Below, one piece after another: positions 1 to 8,356 of a DNA stretch of 64,000 bases. Position 1 is the stretch's first letter. Each line of letters begins with the position of its first letter. This DNA is from Corynebacterium efficiens YS-314 (lineage in GTDB: Bacteria; Actinomycetota; Actinomycetes; Mycobacteriales; Mycobacteriaceae). The notes below the pieces were generated by a model. It was given only the letters and a program-made list of their open reading frames with translations, had not been told where the DNA came from and did no database searches. The DNA lies in assembly GCF_000011305.1 (NCBI RefSeq), contig NC_004369.1, forward strand, positions 1,922,001 through 1,986,000, in the 5' to 3' direction. The translations under genes and the position numbers were made by a program.

Positions 1-1
1 C

Positions 2-3000
2 GAGGTGGTCCAGGGTGACAAGGTCATCGACATCGACCCGCTCGATGGACTGTGTGATGCCATCGAGGAACTCATGGCGGAGGGGCCCGGTGACATCCTG
101 TGTTTCTTCCCCGGTGAACGCGATATCCGTGATGCCATGGAGATCATTGAGGGACGCAGATGGAAGGGGGTGGAGGTCACACCGCTGTTTGGCCGGTTGT
201 CCAACGAGGAACAGCACCGTGTGTTCCGTCCCCATTCAGGTCGTCGGATCGTCCTGTCCACCAATATCGCGGAGACGTCACTGACCGTCCCGGGTATCCA
301 CTATGTCGTGGACACCGGTACCGCACGCATCTCGCGGTACTCGGTACGCACCAAGGTGCAGCGACTGCCGATCGAGCCGATCTCACAGGCCAGCGCGAAT
401 CAGCGGTCGGGTCGTTGTGGTCGTGTCGCCGACGGCATCGCCATCCGCCTGTACTCCGAGGAGGATTTCGAATCCCGTCCGGAGTTCACCGACCCGGAGA
501 TCCTGCGCACCAACCTGGCCAGTGTCATCCTCCGGATGGCTTCGCTGCGTCTGGGGGATATCACCGACTTCCCCTTCGTGCAGGCACCCGAGCAACGCTC
601 GATCCGCGATGGTCTGCTGCTGCTCCATGAGCTCGGTGCCCTCGCGGAGGACGTGGCCGAGGACGGTTCGCCACAGCTCACCCCGATCGGCCGGGACCTG
701 GCGCAGATTCCGGTGGATCCGCGCATGGCCCGCATGTTGGTGGAGGCCCACCGCCTCGGGGCGCTGCATCCGGTCATGATCATCGTGGCCGCCATGACCA
801 TCCAGGATGTCCGGGAACGCCCCCTGGAGTTCCAGGCGCAGGCGGATCAGGCCCACGCGCGATTCAAGGAGATCACCAGTGATTTCCTCAGCTACCTCAA
901 GCTGTGGGAGTACATCAGCGACCAACGTGACAACACCAGCGGAAACGCCTTCCGGAAGCAGATGAAGAAGGAATTCCTCCACTACATGCGTATCCGCGAG
1001 TGGTGGGATCTGGTCCGCCAGCTGGAGCAGGTCGGCCTGCAGCTGGGGTGGTCGGCCAAGGAGAATGTCGCCGGCACCGCCAGCCCCGATATCATCCACC
1101 AGTCCCTCCTGTCGGGTCTGTTGTCACAGATCGGCGCCCGCGACGGTGACAGCAGGGAGTTTTCCGGTTCGCGGGGCACGAAGTTCATGATCTTCCCCGG
1201 CTCACCGTTGTCGAAGAAGCCACCCCAGTTCATCATGGCGGGACAACTGGTGGAGACCTCGCGCCTGTGGGCCCGTGATGTGGCGAAGATCGAACCCGAG
1301 TGGGTCGAGAAGATCGCCGGCCCCCTGTTGAAACACCAGTATTCCGAACCGCACTGGTCCACCAAGCGCGGCGCGGCGATGGCCCATCAGAAGTCCACGC
1401 TCTACGGTGTCACGATCATCGCCGACAAGGTGGTGCCCTATCACCGGGTGGATCCGGCGGCAGCCCGCGACATGTTCATCCGTCATGCCCTCGTCCAGGG
1501 TGAGTGGACCACCCATCACCGCTTCTTCCATGACAACGCGGCCAAACTGGAGGACATCGCCGAGTTGGAGGCCAAGGCCCGGCGCCGTGACATCATCGTC
1601 GACGAGGACACCCTCTTCGACTTCTACGATTCCCGTCTCCCGGAGACCATCACCACCTCCCGGCACTTCGATTCCTGGTGGAAGAAGACCTCCAGAAACC
1701 AGCCGGACCTGCTGGATTTCGATCCGGAGAAACTGGTCAATGCGGATGCGGGGGTCATCCCCGAGGAGGCATTCCCCGACAGGTGGGAAAAGGGCGGCCT
1801 GATCTTCGACCTGAGCTACCACTTCGAACCGGGCCACCGCGACGATGGTGTCACCGTCCTCATTCCGGTGCCGGTTCTCGGCGGGTTGGACAACGAGGGG
1901 TTCGACTGGCTCGTCCCCGGCGTCCGTCTCGACCTGGTCACCGAGCTCATCCGCACCCTGCCCAAGGCTTTACGACGCACGGTTGTCCCCGCCCCGGATT
2001 TCGCCCGCCGGGCGCTGCCCCTACTGCACCCCTATGCCTCCCCCCTGACCTCCCAGCTGGCTGACGCACTGCGGTCACTCGGTGGCAGTGGCATCAATGC
2101 GTCCGATTTCTCCCCGGGAAAGCTACCCGACCATCTACGGATCACCTACGCCGCGGTGGACAAGCGGGGGAAGATCATCGACCGGGACAAGGATCTGACC
2201 GCGTTGAAGGAACGACGCGCATCACAGATCCGTGCGTCGGTGTCCCGGGTGGCGCGCACCTCGGAGCAGGACGAGGTTCCATCCTGGACCAGGGAGACCC
2301 TGGGCACGATCGATGAGGAGATCGACACCACGGTGGACGGTCAGAAGGTCACCGCCTTCCCCGCCCTGGTGGTGACCCCGACAGGGGTGTCGGTCAAGGT
2401 GTTCCCCACCCGGGCCGCCGCCGATGCCTCCATGGTCACCTCCACGCTCACGCTGTTGATGCGGGAGATCGAGGTCAACCCGAAGCAGATGCTCAAGGGA
2501 CTTCCCCTGCAACAGAGAGTTGCGGTGGACAACTATCCGCACGGCGGTTCCGAGGGCCTGGTCGCTGATGCACGCGTCGCGGCCATCCGTGACCTCATGT
2601 TCGCTCATGGCGGTGCAGTGCGTACCCCGGAGGAATTTGAGAAGCTGTTGGCGACGGTCAAGCCTGCCGTGGCGGGGGAGGTGCGGCGAACAATTGTGGA
2701 GCTGGCTCCGGCCCTGGTGCGCTTCGCCAACATCACTGCGGAGCTGGAGGGATGGACAGGACCGGCCATCGATGACATGACCGCCCAGCTGGAGTTCCTC
2801 CTGCCCGCACATGCCATCAGTATCCACGGGGCCCAGCGCCTGCGTCACCTCCCCCGTTATCTCCATGCCATGGCCATACGCCTGGAGGAGATGAACCGGG
2901 ATCCGGACCGGGACGCTGACCGACAGGACGAGATCCAGGGGGTGGAGAAGTATCTGGAGGACCGCCTGGCCAAGCTGCCGAGCAATCGCCGTAACACCCG

Positions 3001-3124
3001 TGAGGTCAGGGACATCAGGTGGCAGATCCAGGAGCTGCGGGTGAGTCTGTTCGCCCAGCGCCTGGGCACCCCCAAACCGGTGTCGGCTCAGCGCGTGAGG
3101 AAGATGGTCGACAAACTGCGCTGA
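2..3124 (+). CDS. hrpA: ATP-dependent RNA helicase HrpA, 3' part (5' end outside window)
   Basis: DEAH-box RNA helicase of the HrpA family. The reading frame is open to the left edge, so the N-terminal RecA-like domain carrying Walker A and DEAH is missing here. What is present starts in the second helicase domain: motif V (STNIAETSLTVPG, about residues 85-97 of the visible part) and motif VI (QRSGRCGR). The winged-helix/HA2 and OB-fold region follows, then the long C-terminal domain (DUF3418) that separates HrpA from shorter DEAH helicases. More than 1,030 residues are visible, which fits the roughly 1,300-residue bacterial HrpA type. It ends one base from the stop codon of convergent nrdR, leaving no room for a terminator. 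A role in RNA or ribosome processing is inferred from the family. Confidence 0.93.
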   Translation, partial: EVVQGDKVIDIDPLDGLCDAIEELMAEGPGDILCFFPGERDIRDAMEIIEGRRWKGVEVTPLFGRLSNEEQHRVFRPHSGRRIVLSTNIAETSLTVPGIHYVVDTGTARISRYSVRTKVQRLPIEPISQASANQRSGRCGRVADGIAIRLYSEEDFESRPEFTDPEILRTNLASVILRMASLRLGDITDFPFVQAPEQRSIRDGLLLLHELGALAEDVAEDGSPQLTPIGRDLAQIPVDPRMARMLVEAHRLGALHPVMIIVAAMTIQDVRERPLEFQAQADQAHARFKEITSDFLSYLKLWEYISDQRDNTSGNAFRKQMKKEFLHYMRIREWWDLVRQLEQVGLQLGWSAKENVAGTASPDIIHQSLLSGLLSQIGARDGDSREFSGSRGTKFMIFPGSPLSKKPPQFIMAGQLVETSRLWARDVAKIEPEWVEKIAGPLLKHQYSEPHWSTKRGAAMAHQKSTLYGVTIIADKVVPYHRVDPAAARDMFIRHALVQGEWTTHHRFFHDNAAKLEDIAELEAKARRRDIIVDEDTLFDFYDSRLPETITTSRHFDSWWKKTSRNQPDLLDFDPEKLVNADAGVIPEEAFPDRWEKGGLIFDLSYHFEPGHRDDGVTVLIPVPVLGGLDNEGFDWLVPGVRLDLVTELIRTLPKALRRTVVPAPDFARRALPLLHPYASPLTSQLADALRSLGGSGINASDFSPGKLPDHLRITYAAVDKRGKIIDRDKDLTALKERRASQIRASVSRVARTSEQDEVPSWTRETLGTIDEEIDTTVDGQKVTAFPALVVTPTGVSVKVFPTRAAADASMVTSTLTLLMREIEVNPKQMLKGLPLQQRVAVDNYPHGGSEGLVADARVAAIRDLMFAHGGAVRTPEEFEKLLATVKPAVAGEVRRTIVELAPALVRFANITAELEGWTGPAIDDMTAQLEFLLPAHAISIHGAQRLRHLPRYLHAMAIRLEEMNRDPDRDADRQDEIQGVEKYLEDRLAKLPSNRRNTREVRDIRWQIQELRVSLFAQRLGTPKPVSAQRVRKMVDKLR

Positions 3125-3125
3125 T

Positions 3126-3596
3126 CTACCCCTGTTGGACCTGTTTTTCCCTGCTCTGACGTCGCATCAACCGGATCTCCTTCTCGAAGTCATCGGCACT
3201 CTCGAACGACTTATACACAGAGGCGAAACGGAGGTAGGCCACCTCATCCAGCTCACGGAGGGGGTCGAGGATGGCCAGACCGATGTCATTGGCACGAACC
3301 TGGGAACTACCGCTGCTTCGGACTGTTTCCTCGACCTGCTGGGCGAGGCGTTTGAGGGAATCATCGGAGACATCCCGCCCCTGACAGGCCCGGCGTACAC
3401 CGGTGACCACCTTCTCCCTGCTGAATGGTTCTGTCACTCCATTGCGTTTGAGCACCAGCAGGACGGCTTTTTCAATGGTGGTGAACCGTCCCTGGCACTG
3501 ACTACATTCCCGTCGGCGACGAATCGCACTTCCCGCCTCGATGACGCGGGAATCAATGACCCTGGAATGACCGTGCTGACAAAACGGGCAGTACAT
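3126..3596 (-). CDS. nrdR: Transcriptional repressor NrdR
   Basis: NrdR represses ribonucleotide reductase genes by sensing ATP/dATP. From the chosen start the protein is 156 residues, the usual family length. It opens with a zinc ribbon (Cys3, Cys6, Cys31, Cys34), followed by an ATP-cone domain from about residue 50. The frame stays open upstream, but the ATG at 3596 gives the conserved N-terminus MYCPFC and has a purine-rich ribosome binding site (gggaagga) just upstream. In C. glutamicum nrdR lies beside divS and lexA; here an insertion sequence begins only about 60 bases upstream of the start, so the native promoter may be truncated or replaced. Confidence 0.95.
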   Translation of the reverse strand: MYCPFCQHGHSRVIDSRVIEAGSAIRRRRECSQCQGRFTTIEKAVLLVLKRNGVTEPFSREKVVTGVRRACQGRDVSDDSLKRLAQQVEETVRSSGSSQVRANDIGLAILDPLRELDEVAYLRFASVYKSFESADDFEKEIRLMRRQSREKQVQQG

Positions 3597-3657
3597 GCGT
3601 GTGATCCTTCCCTCAGCATCTCCCACACCCCGGTGGAGGGGGACGCTCACAGTCAGT

Positions 3658-3677
3658 CTAGATGATTAAGTCCTATT
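3658..3677. repeat. Left terminal inverted repeat of the IS
   Basis: Twenty bases, ctagatgattaagtcctatt, inverted with one mismatch relative to 4645-4664. It lies just outside the transposase stop codon. Confidence 0.75.
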
Positions 3678-3682
3678 GATTT

Positions 3683-4588
3683 TTAGTGGTCGTAGGCGAT
3701 CAGGGAGCGTTTGTTGGGGGCGTCGATGAGCCAGTTGTGCCAGATCCCGGCGGCCAGGGCCAAAAGTTTCGCGGCGACTCGGGCGTAGACGCCTTCGACG
3801 GTGCGCCCGCCGTGCTGCTCGAGGCCGAGTTGGCCTTTAAGCGTGTCGAAGACGGACTCGACCCACTGGCGGATACCACCGAGGGCCCCGAACCGGGGCT
3901 TTTCATCCTTGCGGTCGGGACGGACGAGGTGGGCGCCAAGCTCGTCGGTGACAAACGCCTCGAACTCTTTCCCGGCGAAGCCCTTGTCCGCCAGGATGAC
4001 CTGCCCGTCGCGCACCAGATGACAGTCATGATCAAGCAGGACCTGGGTGGTTTCCCGCTCGCCGATCTTCGGGTTGGCCAGCCCCCAGATCACCGGCATC
4101 CCGTCCGGGGTGCAGACCAGATACAGGCGAAAACCCCAGAAGAACCTCGAATGCGAAGCGCAGTAGCCGTAGCCGGCATGCCCGACCAGGTCAGAGCGTT
4201 TGACTGTCTCTCTTGAGGTGCCGCAGGGTACCGGGGTGGAGTCGAGTAGTCGCAGGATCTCGTGCCAGGAGGCGGTGTCTTTGGCCAGGGCGGTGATCAC
4301 CGCGCTGATCAACGGGCCGGCGGCCCGGATGCGCTTGTTGTAGCCCGATTGTTGGGGCATCGCCGGGAACATTCCGGTCAGGTGTGCCCGGGCGTAGCGC
4401 ACCCATCGGGATTCTGAGGAGGATCCGTGCAGCAGGTGTTGGGCGACGGCCAGGCACAGCAGTTCGGCGTCATCGAGGGCTGGTCGGCGCCCTGGGCGGT
4501 GAGTCCGGTCGTAGTCCAGATCGGGCAGGACACGGTCGACCAGGGTGACGTAGAGTGTGGTCAGGAGAGTGTTTAGTTTGTTGTTCAC
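3683..4588 (-). CDS. IS982-family transposase
   Basis: DDE transposase of 301 residues, full length for IS982. The catalytic triad is recognisable: Asp in LLDSTPVP (around residue 115), Asp in ILADKGFAG (around 199) and Glu in QWVESVFDTLKG (around 241). The family hallmarks YGYCASHSRFFWG and the C-terminal KRSLIAYDH are intact. There is no frameshift or internal stop, so the element may still be active. It reads in the same direction as nrdR, so readthrough from the IS could reach nrdR. Confidence 0.93.
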   Translation of the reverse strand: MNNKLNTLLTTLYVTLVDRVLPDLDYDRTHRPGRRPALDDAELLCLAVAQHLLHGSSSESRWVRYARAHLTGMFPAMPQQSGYNKRIRAAGPLISAVITALAKDTASWHEILRLLDSTPVPCGTSRETVKRSDLVGHAGYGYCASHSRFFWGFRLYLVCTPDGMPVIWGLANPKIGERETTQVLLDHDCHLVRDGQVILADKGFAGKEFEAFVTDELGAHLVRPDRKDEKPRFGALGGIRQWVESVFDTLKGQLGLEQHGGRTVEGVYARVAAKLLALAAGIWHNWLIDAPNKRSLIAYDH

Positions 4589-4644
4589 ACCAAAAACTCA
4601 AGCACTCTCCGCCCTCGTTGAACAGACCTGCGCGCGAGAGTCCT

Positions 4645-4664
4645 AATAGGACTTACTCATCTAG
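4645..4664. repeat. Right terminal inverted repeat of the IS
   Basis: Inverted partner of 3658-3677. It overlaps a perfect 15-base palindrome (agtcctaataggact, 4639-4653) that is not reproduced at the left end. Confidence 0.75.
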
Positions 4665-4690
4665 GTCACCGGGCCACCCGTTCCCCACAC

Positions 4691-4971
4691 TCATCGCTGA
4701 CCACCCAGGGAATGGGGGTCAATGTCCAGTCCAACCATCTGGGTTTCGCTGTAGGTGGGCAGGGCTTCCTCCTGCCCGGTTTGGGACAGGAGGATCCCGG
4801 CGACGATCACCAGCCCGAAGAAGGCCCCACCCGCCCACTGTTTGAGGTTGTCACTAATCGAACGCGATAGGTGATTGTCAGTCCGGAGGGTCACATCCAC
4901 GCGGGGTGCCTCCCCCACGGAGCGCAGCGGGGTGTTCGAATGGATCCCGCGTGCCGGGTGACGGTGCTCAT
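4691..4971 (-). CDS. divS: Cell division suppressor DivS, apparently split between two frames
   Basis: DivS is the small SOS-induced membrane protein that blocks division in corynebacteria; it sits divergent to lexA as expected. The C-terminal part, read down to 4691, has a basic stretch, one transmembrane segment (GGAFFGLVIVAGILL) and a short hydrophilic tail. That frame has no good start. The only well-placed ATG, at 4971 behind aggaagga, is in a neighbouring frame that runs MSTVTRHAGSIRTP and stops after 26 codons. A one-base shift at the G run 4929-4932 (cccc on the coding strand) would join both parts into a protein of about 93 residues. Alternatives are a sequencing error, a real mutation, programmed -1 frameshifting, or a GTG start at about 4896 (preceded by gggggagg) giving only about 69 residues. 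Confidence 0.65.
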
Positions 4972-5203
4972 TTCCGTAATAATCCTTCCTATTCGAATTT
5001 CTAAGCGTTCGAACATGCACTGGATTTGACTGGAAAATCTGCGCGCGCCCACCACCCCATACCGCAGCGGGTGGCACGACCACACCACCTCGCCCTTTAC
5101 CGCCTCGACCACCCTGACCAGCTGTTATGGAAATAGCCATGATCCTGCCCCTTTCGCCTGGAGATATTCTACAAACCCGGCCCACCACCATCGAACACCG
5201 TTA

Positions 5204-5219
5204 TCGTTCACATGTTCGA
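5204..5219. promoter_or_regulatory. Candidate LexA (SOS) box between divS and lexA
   Basis: tcgttcacatgttcga matches the corynebacterial SOS motif TCGAACAnnTGTTCGA at 12 of 14 defined positions. It lies about 230 bases upstream of the divS start and about 250 upstream of lexA, so it could serve either gene. Confidence 0.65.
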
Positions 5220-5282
5220 CTAAATTCTCCTCTCGATTTATAGCAGCTGGAAAGAATGATGTCTACATCCGGGCCGAAAAAG

Positions 5283-5298
5283 TCGAACACTCGTACCA
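5283..5298. promoter_or_regulatory. Second candidate LexA box, nearer lexA
   Basis: tcgaacactcgtacca matches the SOS motif at 11 of 14 defined positions, with a perfect left half. A weaker site (tcgaacatgcactgga, 5009-5024, 10 of 14) lies close to the divS start. The cluster fits an autoregulated lexA and an SOS-induced divS. Confidence 0.5.
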
Positions 5299-5466
5299 TT
5301 TCCCCAGGCGAACATGTATGGTTGAGACAACGGAACCCATAAGAACGGTTCGAACAGTCCCCCGCTTCGCACCAGCTACCCACCGACCCGGCCGCATCCC
5401 GGGATCGGACCAATGGTCGAAACCACCCGGACACCGATAACCATCAACTGGAAGGACCTCTACCCC

Positions 5467-6222
5467 ATGGCCACCGAGAAGACCCCCAAGGCCCGAGGCA
5501 GTCGGGGCAGCCGCACGGTGACGATGCTGCCCAACGGTAAACCCGATCCCGCCAGCCTCTCCGACCGTCAGCGCAGGATCCTCGAAGTTATCCGGGATGC
5601 CGTCGTGCTCCGGGGTTACCCACCGAGCATCCGCGAAATTGGTGATGCGGCAGGTCTGCAGTCCACCTCATCCGTGGCCTACCAGCTGAAAGAACTGGAG
5701 AAGAAGGGCTTTCTCCGCAGGGACCCGAATAAGCCCCGCGCTGTTGACGTCCGGCATCTCCCGGAGACCGACAACCGCACCAAGGCCGGACCGAAAGCCA
5801 AGGCCCGCCCCACCGCCGGCGCCTCCCCGCAGCCAGAGCTTGCCAGCAGCACCTCATTCATCCCCGTCGTGGGCAAGATCGCCGCGGGCAGCCCCATCCT
5901 GGCTGAGCAGAACATCGAGGAGTACTATCCCCTCCCCGCCGACATCGTCGGAGACGGTGAACTCTACATGCTGCAGGTAGTCGGCGAGTCCATGCGGGAC
6001 GCGGGCATCCTCGACGGTGACTGGGTTGTGGTACGTTCCCAGCCGGTTGCAGAGCAGGGGGAATTCGTCGCCGCCATGATCGAGGGGGAGGCAACAGTCA
6101 AGGAGTTCCACAAGGACGCCTCCGGCATCTGGCTGCTGCCCCATAATGATTCCTTCGCCCCGATCCCGGCGGAGAACGCGGAGATCATGGGCAAGGTTGT
6201 CTCGGTGATGCGCAAACTCTAG
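5467..6222 (+). CDS. lexA: SOS repressor LexA
   Basis: LexA represses the SOS regulon until RecA-stimulated self-cleavage. From the ATG at 5467 (ggaagga ten bases upstream) the protein is 251 residues; an in-frame ATG at 5413 would add 18 residues of unlikely sequence. A winged helix-turn-helix occupies about residues 31-95, followed by an Ala/Pro/Lys-rich linker. The peptidase domain has the Ala140-Gly141 cleavage site, Ser175 in GESM and Lys212 in ATVKEF. The linker makes it longer than enterobacterial LexA, which is normal in actinobacteria. It is followed directly by a strong terminator, so it is monocistronic. Confidence 0.96.
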   Translation: MATEKTPKARGSRGSRTVTMLPNGKPDPASLSDRQRRILEVIRDAVVLRGYPPSIREIGDAAGLQSTSSVAYQLKELEKKGFLRRDPNKPRAVDVRHLPETDNRTKAGPKAKARPTAGASPQPELASSTSFIPVVGKIAAGSPILAEQNIEEYYPLPADIVGDGELYMLQVVGESMRDAGILDGDWVVVRSQPVAEQGEFVAAMIEGEATVKEFHKDASGIWLLPHNDSFAPIPAENAEIMGKVVSVMRKL

Positions 6223-6238
6223 CTCCACCCGTGGACTA

Positions 6239-6280
6239 CCCTGTTCGCCTGATCCCTCTCGGTGCGAACGGGGTTTTTGC
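6239..6280 (+). terminator. Rho-independent terminator of lexA
   Basis: The stem ccctgttcgc / gcgaacgggg is followed by ttttt. Confidence 0.85.
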
Positions 6281-6525
6281 TTTTCTGACCACATTCGGGG
6301 GTGGATGGAAGAAGTCAACCCCGTGAATCCAATAGTGGTTTTAGTGTGGATTTGGCGTGCTCTTAGACCATTTTCCACATTCTTCCTGCCCGATCTAGTG
6401 AGATTTCCCCTTCTTATCACGCCCCACATGACAACTTTTCATAGGATTCGGGCGTTGGATAGTGCGATAATGGAAAACAATAACGGGCATATATCTCAAA
6501 ATGTCTTTTTGCTTTAAGGAGTGGC
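6281..6525. promoter_or_regulatory. AT-rich upstream region of sugR
   Basis: This stretch has no credible gene and is more AT-rich than its surroundings, as expected for a promoter region. A possible -10 (gataat, 6466-6471) lies 54 bases upstream of the sugR start, but no matching -35 is evident. The ribosome binding site aaggag precedes the sugR ATG by six bases. No clear GlxR-type palindrome was seen. Confidence 0.4.
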
Positions 6526-7305
6526 ATGTACGCAGAGGAACGACGTCGTCAAATCGCCTCATTGACGGCGGTTGAGGGTCGGGTGAATGTCACTGAGCTG
6601 GCGGGGCGGTTCGACGTGACAGCTGAGACCATCCGCAGGGATCTCGCGGTGTTGGATAGGGAGGGCATCGTCCACCGCGTACACGGAGGCGCTGTCGCAA
6701 CCCAGTCCTTCCAGACCACGGAGCTCAGCCTGGACACCCGCTTCCGGTCCGCCTCATCCGCCAAATACTCCATCGCGAAGGCTGCAATGCAGTTTCTGCC
6801 CCCGGCGAATGGTGGCATGTTCCTCGATGCCGGAACCACCGTCACCGCTCTGGCGGACCTGATTGCTGAACACCCTAACGCCAAACACTGGTCGATTGTC
6901 ACCAACTGTCTGCCTATCGCCCTCAGCCTGGCTAACGCCGGCCTCGATGAGGTTCAGCTGTTGGGGGGCAGCGTGCGTGCGATCACCCAGGCGGTGGTGG
7001 GTGACACCGCGCTGAGGACACTCGCCCTCATGCGGGCGGATGTTGTGTTCATCGGTACCAATGCCCTCACGCTGGATCACGGACTCTCCACCGCGGACTC
7101 CCAGGAGGCCGCCATGAAATCAGCGATGATCACCAATGCTCACAAAGTGGTGGTGCTCTGTGACTCCACGAAGATGGGCACGGATTACCTGGTCAGTTTC
7201 GGCTCCATCGATGATATCGATGTGGTGGTCACCGACTCCGGCGCACCGGAGTCCTTCGTGCAACAGTTGCGCGAACGCGATGTTGAGGTGGTGATCGCGG
7301 AATGA
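6526..7305 (+). CDS. sugR: DeoR-family regulator of sugar uptake SugR
   Basis: DeoR-type repressor of 259 residues, the length and sequence type of C. glutamicum SugR, which represses PTS and glycolytic genes and responds to phosphorylated sugars. The N-terminal helix-turn-helix (about residues 18-55) contains the DeoR signature with TAETIRRDLAVLDREG followed by VHGGA. The C-terminal sugar-phosphate-binding domain starts around residue 75 and has the GMFLDAGTTV loop. Its TGA stop overlaps the next ATG by four bases (ATGA), so the PfkB-like partner is translationally coupled to it. Start supported by aaggag. Confidence 0.93.
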   Translation: MYAEERRRQIASLTAVEGRVNVTELAGRFDVTAETIRRDLAVLDREGIVHRVHGGAVATQSFQTTELSLDTRFRSASSAKYSIAKAAMQFLPPANGGMFLDAGTTVTALADLIAEHPNAKHWSIVTNCLPIALSLANAGLDEVQLLGGSVRAITQAVVGDTALRTLALMRADVVFIGTNALTLDHGLSTADSQEAAMKSAMITNAHKVVVLCDSTKMGTDYLVSFGSIDDIDVVVTDSGAPESFVQQLRERDVEVVIAE

Positions 7306-8267
7306 TCCTCACCGTCACCGCCAGCCCCTATCTGCTGAGCACCAATGACCTCTCCGGCCCCATCGAGATCGGTGGGGTCAACGCCATGTCCCAGGCGGCA
7401 ACCGTCGCCGGGGGATTCGGAGCCGGGGTGGCCAACACCCTGTTCCTCGGCGGTATGGAGACACTCAGTATCTTCCCCGCACCGGAGATCTCCCATTATC
7501 TGCGTCTGGTGAAGATGTCCGGTCTCCCCTACGAGATCATCCCCGTCGCCGGCCCCATCCCGATGCATCTGACCATGCGTGATCAGGAGGGCGCGGAGAC
7601 TGAGTTCAAGAACTCGCCCATGCCGCTGGACGTATCACAGCTGGCCATGCTGCGGGATCTGGTGGTGAGAAAAGCCGAGGATGCTGACTGGGTTCTCCTG
7701 GGGGGTGAACTCCCATCGATCGCACCCGCTGCATGGTTCGTCGATGTGGTCAGATCGCTGACCCTGTACCACCCGCAGGTCAGGGTAGCCATCTCCACCA
7801 CCGGAGCTCCGCTCAGGGCGGTGATCCGACAGCTGGCAGCCTCGCAGCCCCACCTGCTGGTGCTCACCGGTGAGGATCTGGAGATCAGCTGTGGCAAAGA
7901 ACCAGGCGAGCTCAAGGCGGCGTGGAGCGCCGGGGACATCACCACGGTGGTTGATGTTGCGCGCGGGCTCATCGACAGGGGCATTTCGGAGCTGCTCATC
8001 ACGGTCAACCGGGGTGAAGCCATCCACATCACCGGTGATGATGTCTATGTCGCCTCGTTCACAGGGACCCCGGGGAAACAGGGAGTGTCGTGGCGGGAGT
8101 CCTTCGTGGCGGGTTTCCTCTCGGCAGCCAAGCAGGAGCGCTCCCCCGAGGAGCAGCTGTCCTATGCTGTGGCATATGCCAATGCCACGGGTAGCGAATG
8201 GGACAATTTCATCCCCACCCCGGACCGTGTCAGCCCCAGAGAGGTGACCGTGGTCCGACACCGGTGA
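7302..8267 (+). CDS. PfkB-family protein with degenerate kinase motifs, coupled to sugR
   Basis: A 321-residue ribokinase/PfkB-fold protein resembling 1-phosphofructokinase. It corresponds in position to the second fruK-like gene downstream of sugR in C. glutamicum. Two kinase signatures are altered. The sugar-site GGKG reads GGFG (around residues 43-46), and the catalytic GAGD before (S/C)xxAGF reads SWRE (around residues 264-267), losing the general-base Asp. The substrate motif NPSID near the N-terminus reads SPYLL. The frame is intact and codon use is ordinary, so it is not a decaying pseudogene. A ligand-binding or regulatory role linked to SugR is inference; weak kinase activity through the substituting Glu cannot be excluded. 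Confidence 0.8.
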   Translation: MILTVTASPYLLSTNDLSGPIEIGGVNAMSQAATVAGGFGAGVANTLFLGGMETLSIFPAPEISHYLRLVKMSGLPYEIIPVAGPIPMHLTMRDQEGAETEFKNSPMPLDVSQLAMLRDLVVRKAEDADWVLLGGELPSIAPAAWFVDVVRSLTLYHPQVRVAISTTGAPLRAVIRQLAASQPHLLVLTGEDLEISCGKEPGELKAAWSAGDITTVVDVARGLIDRGISELLITVNRGEAIHITGDDVYVASFTGTPGKQGVSWRESFVAGFLSAAKQERSPEEQLSYAVAYANATGSEWDNFIPTPDRVSPREVTVVRHR

Positions 8268-8297
8268 GCCGTCATCCAACAGGGTGCAGAACTCGCA

Positions 8298-8337
8298 TGA
8301 TCCCAGCACCACCTCGTTGCATGGGGTGCTGGGATCA
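8298..8337. terminator. Bidirectional terminator between the pfkB-like gene and ptsI
   Basis: A perfect 13-bp stem (tgatcccagcacc / ggtgctgggatca) with a 14-base loop lies between two convergent genes. The U-tract is weak on both sides. Confidence 0.75.
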
Positions 8338-8356
8338 GCCTTGTAGCCGGTGGGTT

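Larger units (their letters stand above)
3658..4664 (-). mobile_element. IS982-family insertion sequence
   Basis: A single transposase gene is bounded by imperfect inverted ends. The left end (3658-3677) and the complement of the right end (4645-4664) agree at 19 of 20 positions (ctagatgaNtaagtcctatt). The element is about 1.0 kb, the usual IS982 size. No convincing target-site duplication is visible, so the exact tips are uncertain by several bases; the outer ctag could belong to the target. It sits between nrdR and divS, which are neighbours in C. glutamicum. Confidence 0.85.

Noticed and set aside
4998..5014. Inverted TCGAA...TTCGA around 4993-5013 as an SOS box
   Set aside because: The spacing between half-sites is too long for the LexA motif.
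5201..5434. 77-codon minus-strand frame between divS and lexA
   Set aside because: Overlaps the SOS-box region and the lexA leader; no start signal.
6305..6517. 70-codon frame between lexA and sugR
   Set aside because: Lies in an AT-rich promoter region, has no good ribosome binding site, and the peptide resembles nothing recognisable.
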